A DNA stretch of 6,134 bases. Source: an uncultured Sphingorhabdus sp. Its GTDB lineage: Bacteria > Pseudomonadota > Alphaproteobacteria > Sphingomonadales > Sphingomonadaceae. How positions within the stretch are numbered: position 1 is the stretch's first letter; each line of letters opens with the position of its first letter. This document shows positions 1 through 4,613 of this stretch, one piece after another. Made by a program: the position numbers and the translations under genes. The stretch is from the NCBI GenBank assembly GCA_937873665.1, contig CALMYW010000437.1, positions 1-6,134 of the forward strand. Direction: 5' to 3'. The notes below the pieces were generated by a model. It worked only from the letters and a program-made list of their open reading frames with translations, was not told where the DNA came from and ran no database searches.

Positions 1-200
1 ATTCGTTTGCCCCAACGCTCTCGGTACGGTTGACACCGATGCTGATATCTTCGTTGATGCCGACGGTTTCGGTACGGTTCCCAGCGATGTCGATCTTCTC
101 GTTCCCGCCAACGGACTCGGTCCGGTCGTTGCCGATCGTCGTGGTCTCGTCGTTGTCGATATTCTTGGTGCGGTCGTGTCCTACCCAGTGTGACTCGTCG
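1..200 (-). repeat. Needle-encoding degenerate repeats in vgrG
   Basis: The last ~65 visible VgrG residues form a repetitive pattern with a roughly 8-residue unit, seen in GNDRTESVGGNE, AGNRTETVGINE and GVNRTESVGANE, with a regular N-R-T-E-x-V-G element alternating with N-E-x-I-x-I. At DNA level this gives recurrent CGGTACGGTT-like words on the plus strand near 23, 71 and, degenerately, 118. Such octad repeats are typical of the triple-stranded beta-helix of the VgrG/Gp5 needle. The array continues past the left edge, so the copy number is unknown. Confidence 0.8.
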
Positions 201-1747
201 GCCTCGACCTCGATGGTCTGGTTGCGTTCAGCATGCAACAGCAACTCCTCCTCGCCGCTTTTGTCCTCCATGCGGATTTCGTTACTGTTGGCGCCACTGC
301 CGCCCTTGCTGCTGCGACTCTTGATGCCGCTCTGAGTCTGGTTGGCGGGCAAGTCGTAAGGCGGCATGCAATCGCCGTTATAGACCCGACCGGTGATCAA
401 GGGTCGATCCGGATCGCCCTCCAGGAAGCTCACCACCACCTCCTGGCCGATCCGCGGGAGGGCTACCGCCCCCCAGTTTTTGCCCGCCCAGGGGTGAGAG
501 ACCCGCACCCAGCAGGAGCTATTCTCGTCCTCCTTGCCGTAGCGGTCCCAATGGAATTGCACTTTCACTCGCCCGTACTTGTCGGTCCAGATCTCCTCGC
601 CGGACTTGCCAACCACGATAGCGGTCTGGGGTCCCTGAACGACGGGCTTGGGCGTCCTACAAGGTGGCCGGTAGGGCACTCGGGCGTCGATCGCCGTCAA
701 GTTACAGCGATAGATGGGGCCTTCCCCGGGCTCGGCATCGACCGAACCGAAGTCGTCCGATTGCAGCCGATAATCGGCGGATACGATCAGATATTCCCGA
801 TTCTGATCAGCACGCGGATACTCTTTCAAGGTGAAAAGTCCGCCACAGGTCAGGCCGCGCGAATTGCCGGCCGCCCGGGCGACCTCGTGATCGGCCTGAC
901 GCTCTTCAAGTCGGATGCGGGCATAGCCGTCTCCCACCGAGTTGTCCGTGTAGTCATCCAGGAAGTCGAAGATCTCCTCCTCGGCCAAGGCATGTTCCTT
1001 GGGTGCGCTGCTGCGGGTGAGCAGATCCTTGCGCGGCGCGGTGAAATCGAAGGCCGTGTGCGCGAAGACCCCGGGGCGAACCTCGTGGGCCACACTCCAG
1101 TCGTCGATGCGCTCTTGATCGGGCATTGGCTCCTGACCGGGTGGATAGAAGACGACCTCTTCGTAGCCCGGCGCAGGTGTGTGGGCACTATAGCTGTCGG
1201 CCAGTATCAGGGTGTGCTGGCCGTCCCTATGTTCGTGGAAGTAATAAATACCCTCGTGCTCGAGCAGGCGCTGAATGAAATGCAGATCGGTCTCGCGGTA
1301 TTGGACACAATAGGTCCACTGCCGATAGGTCCCGGACAGGCGCTCCTCGAAATCGCTGAAGCCATGGTCGCGGAAGATCGCCTTGACGATGTCCGGGACC
1401 GTCTTGTCCTGAAAGATCCGACAGTCGGCGGTGCGCGACAGAAACCAGAGCCATGGCACTAGGTTGGCGCGGTAGCAGGCATAGGTCCCATCGAAGCCAA
1501 TGTAGGAGAAGCGGTTAAAGTTACCGTTGAAAAACCGGTGCTCCCCCGATAGCAGTAGCAATGCCACCGTGGCCGGCGTACCTAGCAGGTCGTCCGCGCG
1601 GATATCGATCTTTTCACTGAGGAGGACAAGCTCGTACTCGAACGCGGCGCTGAGGTGCTCCTCGGCAGTCATGCTCGCCAGAAGCAGCGTTTCCGATCCG
1701 AGCACGGTATTGACCGAGATTGTCCGTGTGGCTTGACTGGCGGGCAT
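1..1747 (-). CDS. vgrG: T6SS spike protein VgrG (TssI), 3' end beyond left edge
   Basis: VgrG trimerises to form the spike that caps the Hcp tube of the T6SS and carries effectors into target cells. I translated the frame continuously from ATG at 1747 to the window edge: 582 codons without a stop. The Gp27-like part occupies roughly residues 8-365 and includes the family signature QYRETDLHFIQRLLEHEGIY at 149-168. The Gp5 OB-fold follows at about 370-460, with DKYGRVKVQFHWDRYG (389-404), SCWVRVSHPWAGKNWG (411-426) and PRIGQEVVVSFLEGDPDRP (431-449). GIKSRSSKGGSGANSNEIRM (474-493) leads into needle repeats from about 515 on. The start is supported by AAGG seven bases upstream and by agreement with the usual VgrG N-terminus. 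Whether the protein is a plain VgrG or has a C-terminal effector domain cannot be seen, because the 3' end is missing. It lies 120 bp downstream of the TPR-methyltransferase. Very confident on family. Confidence 0.97.
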   Translation of the reverse strand, partial: MPASQATRTISVNTVLGSETLLLASMTAEEHLSAAFEYELVLLSEKIDIRADDLLGTPATVALLLLSGEHRFFNGNFNRFSYIGFDGTYACYRANLVPWLWFLSRTADCRIFQDKTVPDIVKAIFRDHGFSDFEERLSGTYRQWTYCVQYRETDLHFIQRLLEHEGIYYFHEHRDGQHTLILADSYSAHTPAPGYEEVVFYPPGQEPMPDQERIDDWSVAHEVRPGVFAHTAFDFTAPRKDLLTRSSAPKEHALAEEEIFDFLDDYTDNSVGDGYARIRLEERQADHEVARAAGNSRGLTCGGLFTLKEYPRADQNREYLIVSADYRLQSDDFGSVDAEPGEGPIYRCNLTAIDARVPYRPPCRTPKPVVQGPQTAIVVGKSGEEIWTDKYGRVKVQFHWDRYGKEDENSSCWVRVSHPWAGKNWGAVALPRIGQEVVVSFLEGDPDRPLITGRVYNGDCMPPYDLPANQTQSGIKSRSSKGGSGANSNEIRMEDKSGEEELLLHAERNQTIEVEADESHWVGHDRTKNIDNDETTTIGNDRTESVGGNEKIDIAGNRTETVGINEDISIGVNRTESVGANE

Positions 1748-1867
1748 GACGTGGCCTTGTGCGAAGCTAATGTCAGTATAGTCGGTGAATTTGGCAGAGG
1801 GTGCCAACGGTCCAAGGATCGATTGTTAGGACCGGGGATATTCTCAGCTTGTGGATCATCCCCCTGG
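1748..1867. other. Spacer between TPR-methyltransferase and vgrG
   Basis: This 120-bp stretch separates the TAG stop of the TPR-methyltransferase from the ATG of vgrG. I see no gene in it. On the minus strand it contains TATACT (1775-1780), close to a -10 box and 27 bases upstream of the vgrG start, but no good -35 element at 16-18 bp; TTGGCA at 1802-1807 is 21 bp away. A 6-bp inverted repeat, CGGTCC (1808-1813) with GGACCG (1829-1834), has a 15-base loop and no following T-run, so it is not a convincing terminator. Readthrough from upstream, an internal promoter, or both remain possible. Confidence 0.4.
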
Positions 1868-3280
1868 CTAACGATTTGGTCGTTGCGCCAGAACCAGCCA
1901 TCCGGCTACTGGCTCCCCGCCCTCGGCGCGCAAGATCTCGCGGTCCAGCTTGAGAACGTCAAGCCCTGCCCGCTTCAACACGGTTTCCAGGTAGGCTCTG
2001 GAATGAGCGTAGCGGCCGTGATGTTGCAAGTGGTAATCGCCTGGCTCACCGTCCCCCAGGCCCTCCACCGTAAAGCACAGTAAGCCGCCGGGCAGGAGGG
2101 TACCAGCGGCTGCTCCCATCGCCTCATCGAGCACCCCGAAGTACACCAGTGTATCCACCGACACGACGAGATGATAGCTAGCGGGGTGTTGCCGCATATA
2201 TCCGGTCAGCTCGGCCTGGTGCAGATCATCGTACAGGTCGCGCCGGTGCGCTTTGGCCAGCATCCCATGCGATAAGTCGACCCCGACCAGCTTGCTCGCG
2301 AAGGGTTTGAGCAGCGGCGCGCACAACCCGGTCCCGCAGCCGGCATCCAGCACCTGGAGGTCTACCGCGGCCGCACCCAGGCGGTCCGAGACCGCCATCG
2401 CCACCAGATGGGGGGCGCGGTATTCGAGCTTGGCGAGTCGCGAGTCGAAGGTATTGGCAAAGGCATCGAAGACAAATTGGACATAAGCGTCGGATGCGCG
2501 CGGCGGGACACCTTGCCCGGTACATGCGGCGAGATGATGGAGCGCACTCGGATTGTCGGGCTCGTCGGCCAGCCATTCCCGATAAACCTTGGCGGCCTCA
2601 TCGAACCGTCTCGATTTGCAGTAGGCATAACCCAGCATCTCGCGCGAGGGGGCACTAAGTGGGTCGTGGACCAGCGCTTCGCATGCCTGTGCGACCGACT
2701 CCTCGATCCGACCGATCTGCAAGAACAGGCGAGCCAGATTGTTTCGCGCGATGTTGAAATCTGGAGCAAGCTCCAGGGCGCGCAGCAGACTGCGCTCCGC
2801 TTCTTCGTACCTCCCGAGCGCTTTGCATAGCACTGCTAAGTTGTTGAGCGCATCCGGACGGTCTGGGTCCAGGGCAAGCGCCTCGCGGTATTCCCGCTCA
2901 GCGTCCTCGAAGCGCTCGTTGTCGAGCAACAGATTACCCAGGTTGCTGCGAAATCCAGGACGGTCAGGCGCCAAAACGACGGAATGGGTCATGAGGCGGA
3001 TCGCATCAGCGTCGCTGCCCTGCTCGTGTGCCAGGATGCCGAGGAAATGCAGCGCATCGGCGTGGTTTGGAGCTAACTCGATCACGCGCATGTAGATTTC
3101 GAATGCGTCTTCCCGATGTCCCGTACGGTGCAGGCCGGTCGCGAGACGCATGGCCTCGTCGATGGACAGTGGCCGGCGCGGGTCGAAGTTCAGATCGTCT
3201 TGGGGGGTGTCCATGGGAGATGCGAAGCTCTCGCTCATGTGGCTAGGTGTCAATAGATGCAGATGCGCCTCGTTCCCCAT
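1868..3280 (-). CDS. TPR-repeat SAM-dependent methyltransferase, T6SS-linked
   Basis: The predicted protein has 470 residues (positions below count from the GTG at 3283, one residue earlier). About six tetratricopeptide units span 40-253, with recurrent LAPNHADAL, LAPDRPGF, LDPDRPDALNNLA and LAPDFNIARNNLA at 34-residue spacing. A Rossmann methyltransferase domain follows at about 280-465: SAM motif I VLDAGCGTGL at 311-320, acidic motif II GVDLS at 334-338 (Asp336) and HLVVSVDTLVYFG at 371-383. The architecture matches the predicted TPR-methyltransferase family (COG4976 type); its substrate is unknown. It is probably cytoplasmic, with no signal peptide or membrane segment. I chose ATG 3280 because AGGA ends four bases upstream; GTG 3283 is too close to that site, and the later ATGs at 3238 and 3214 lack a ribosome site. 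The start lies 12 bases after the stop of the putative effector, implying one operon and coupled translation. An adaptor/chaperone, effector-modifying or protective role is only inferred from position. Confidence 0.9.
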   Translation of the reverse strand: MGNEAHLHLLTPSHMSESFASPMDTPQDDLNFDPRRPLSIDEAMRLATGLHRTGHREDAFEIYMRVIELAPNHADALHFLGILAHEQGSDADAIRLMTHSVVLAPDRPGFRSNLGNLLLDNERFEDAEREYREALALDPDRPDALNNLAVLCKALGRYEEAERSLLRALELAPDFNIARNNLARLFLQIGRIEESVAQACEALVHDPLSAPSREMLGYAYCKSRRFDEAAKVYREWLADEPDNPSALHHLAACTGQGVPPRASDAYVQFVFDAFANTFDSRLAKLEYRAPHLVAMAVSDRLGAAAVDLQVLDAGCGTGLCAPLLKPFASKLVGVDLSHGMLAKAHRRDLYDDLHQAELTGYMRQHPASYHLVVSVDTLVYFGVLDEAMGAAAGTLLPGGLLCFTVEGLGDGEPGDYHLQHHGRYAHSRAYLETVLKRAGLDVLKLDREILRAEGGEPVAGWLVLAQRPNR

Positions 3281-3292
3281 CACGTCCTACGG

Positions 3293-4285
3293 TCACATTT
3301 CATATGCAATCTGTTCGGTAAATCGGAAGCCGTCGCCAGGAAAAACGAACGGTAATGGACCGGTCGGGGTGTAGAACCCGATGATGTAGAGTTTTCCACC
3401 TTTACTGAAGCCTCCACCAGGGGGATTACAACCGGACTTCAGGTAGTAGTAGTACGAGTTTTCCAGAAAGACTTGTGTCCACCCTTTCACTGACTCCCAG
3501 TCTTGGAAATAGCCCGTGAGATCGTAACGATTGATGGAGCCCTCCTTGGTCACGCTTAAGCCGGCGACAACCTCGCTGCCGTTGGCGAAAGAAATAGGGG
3601 ACATGATGCAGTTGTCTCGGGTAAAAGTGCGCTTATTCGGGGGCAGACTATTAATACTCTTCTTATTATGCTTCAGCTGGATATTCCACTCCGCTGAAGT
3701 CTGGGGAGGTTTGGCCTTACCGCTAAAGGTGCCCTCGAGCCAAACGTATTTCACTTTTGGTGCTGCCGTAATGCGGGAACCCAAAAGCTTATGAATTTTC
3801 TTAAGACCTGGACCCGCGCCGAGGTTGCAACAGCGGAACTCAAGGCGCTCGATTCGAGCTTTACGTACGTCTCTTATCAGGTTCAGAAGGTCGTCAACCT
3901 GACTTTCACTAGTGAAGAGTTTCTTTCCCAGTTTGTCTGTCGTCCCTACGAGCTTGCCGCGGGCACCACTTAAGTTGTCGCCCGCGTCTAGCAATCTATC
4001 GAGCATGTCTCCGGTTAGAGTGCTAGAGTGATTGGGAGCTGCAGGGATCAATAAACCATCCGGCGATCCATGGCAGGCGATGAGGAATTGCTTCTCGCCA
4101 ACGGCAACTTGGGTCTTCAGGGCGTTCAGCAAATCAGCTAACGAGTTCATGGTGACGCGCTTTATCCTTTTCCCTTCAATCAGAATTTGATCGCCGTTAT
4201 AGCCAACATCCGTCGAGAACATTTGGTAAAACTTGGCCGCGAAGTCAAATCCTGGGGACATAATGAGAGTGAGTATGTTGATCAT
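3293..4285 (-). CDS. Putative T6SS effector with His/Cys hydrolase-like motifs
   Basis: This 330-residue protein is not one I can name. Visible motifs are FLIACHGSPDGLLI at 67-80 (His72 followed by Gly) after a hydrophobic strand, and LEFRCCNLGAGPG at 148-160 (Cys152/Cys153) after another predicted strand. A strand-HG then strand-C-x-LG order resembles the catalytic His/Cys layout of clan CD peptidases and relatives (caspase-like, CHAT, DUF4347-type). The 81-residue His-Cys gap is longer than usual and is filled by an insert at about 88-145. The C-terminal part (about 225-330) is rich in Gly, Tyr and aromatic residues, includes YYYY at 278-281, and looks beta-rich, possibly a second domain. 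There is no signal peptide or clear membrane helix. The start is firm: GAGGA lies six bases upstream of the ATG. GC is about 45-48% in sampled lines, far below the flanking genes, suggesting transfer. Its position between clpV and vgrG in the same orientation supports an effector role; another cargo-related role is possible. Confidence 0.6.
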   Translation of the reverse strand: MINILTLIMSPGFDFAAKFYQMFSTDVGYNGDQILIEGKRIKRVTMNSLADLLNALKTQVAVGEKQFLIACHGSPDGLLIPAAPNHSSTLTGDMLDRLLDAGDNLSGARGKLVGTTDKLGKKLFTSESQVDDLLNLIRDVRKARIERLEFRCCNLGAGPGLKKIHKLLGSRITAAPKVKYVWLEGTFSGKAKPPQTSAEWNIQLKHNKKSINSLPPNKRTFTRDNCIMSPISFANGSEVVAGLSVTKEGSINRYDLTGYFQDWESVKGWTQVFLENSYYYYLKSGCNPPGGGFSKGGKLYIIGFYTPTGPLPFVFPGDGFRFTEQIAYEM

Positions 4286-4349
4286 CTTTTATCCTCATGA
4301 TTAAAATTGGCATTTTAGATGCTTGCTTAAAATAAGGTTTTGGAACAAC

Positions 4350-4436
4350 GCCCAACTTGACGTGTTCAGATTACTGAGCCTGCAAATTACCTCGGACTCA
4401 GATGGCGTGCGCTAGATCTTTGAGGCTTCGTTGGGC
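4350..4436 (-). repeat. attC-like inverted repeat (possible integron recombination site remnant)
   Basis: GCCCAAC at 4350-4356 and GTTGGGC at 4430-4436 are perfect 7-bp inverted copies matching the integron core consensuses RYYYAAC and GTTRRRY. The 87-bp span is within the known attC range. An inner pair, CTGAG (4374-4378) and CTCAG (4397-4401), plus a short AGAT match on each side, could extend a cruciform. The L-box pairing expected next to the core sites is poor, so this would be a divergent or decayed site, or chance. On the minus strand it starts four bases after the stop of the small ORF, the placement seen in gene cassettes. Confidence 0.35.
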
Positions 4437-4439
4437 AAG

Positions 4440-4613
4440 TTATTCTCCCCAGCCCGGTTCGTCGTAATTAATAAATTGACCCGGAACACCTGAATTAAAT
4501 GGCTCTGACCACTTTAACCTTTTGCAATAGCCTTGCGCGAAAAGGTGGTGGTGAAAGGCTTCGTGGCCGCCACTGGCATCGAAGTAAGTGAGTACCTCAA
4601 TTGTCGAAACCAT
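4440..4613 (-). CDS. Small 57-residue hypothetical protein overlapping clpV
   Basis: An ORF runs from ATG 4613 to TAA 4442-4440, starting inside the last codons of clpV and overlapping it by 17 bases in another frame. The 57 residues include GGHEAFHHHLF (15-25, three consecutive His), CKRLKWSEPF (30-39) and the terminal GVPGQFINYDEPGWGE (42-57). No family is recognised, and no signal peptide or membrane segment is visible. The reading frame is closed just upstream by TGA, TAG and TAA in quick succession, so this ATG is the natural start. AGGAGG at 4626-4631 could serve it, but with a long spacing of 12 bases. The acidic, aromatic tail looks protein-like rather than random. It could be a real small gene translationally coupled to clpV, the relic of a gene-cassette ORF that ends at the attC-like repeat, or a chance ORF. 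Confidence 0.4.
   Translation of the reverse strand: MVSTIEVLTYFDASGGHEAFHHHLFAQGYCKRLKWSEPFNSGVPGQFINYDEPGWGE
4517..4546. other. Stem-loop within the small ORF
   Basis: ACCTTTT (4517-4523) and AAAAGGT (4540-4546) are perfect inverted copies, and GCAA (4524-4527) pairs with TTGC (4533-4536) around a 5-base loop, leaving a 3-base GCG bulge. That gives 11 base pairs in all. No T-run follows on the minus strand, so a terminator is doubtful; it could be an RNA structure or a coincidence inside the small ORF. Confidence 0.3.

Larger units (their letters stand above)
4286..4596. other. AT-richer clpV-effector spacer
   Basis: The 310 bases between the clpV stop and the effector start contain no large gene. 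They hold most of a 57-codon small ORF (down to 4440) and an attC-like inverted repeat (4350-4436). The 64 bases next to the effector (4286-4349) are AT-rich, with a minus-strand TAAAAT (4314-4319) that could be a -10 box, but I find no well-matched -35. An effector promoter here is plausible but unproven. I see no clear intrinsic terminator for clpV. Confidence 0.5.

Noticed and set aside
850..1454. Two short minus-strand ORFs suggesting a broken gene
   Set aside because: They are alternative frames of vgrG. The vgrG frame itself is uninterrupted from 1747 to the edge, so there is no frameshift or pseudogene.
233..1462. 409-codon plus-strand ORF
   Set aside because: It is antisense to vgrG, whose minus-strand translation carries all family motifs; the plus-strand protein shows no recognisable domain and reflects the high GC codon pattern.
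1775..1807. TATACT with TTGGCA as a vgrG promoter
   Set aside because: Spacing is 21 bp, outside the usual 16-19; kept only as a note in the spacer entry.
1808..1834. Inverted repeat before vgrG as a terminator
   Set aside because: Only 6 bp of stem with a 15-base loop and no T-run.
3442..3453. Short GTA trinucleotide repeat
   Set aside because: It encodes the Tyr run of the putative effector and is too short to suggest phase variation.
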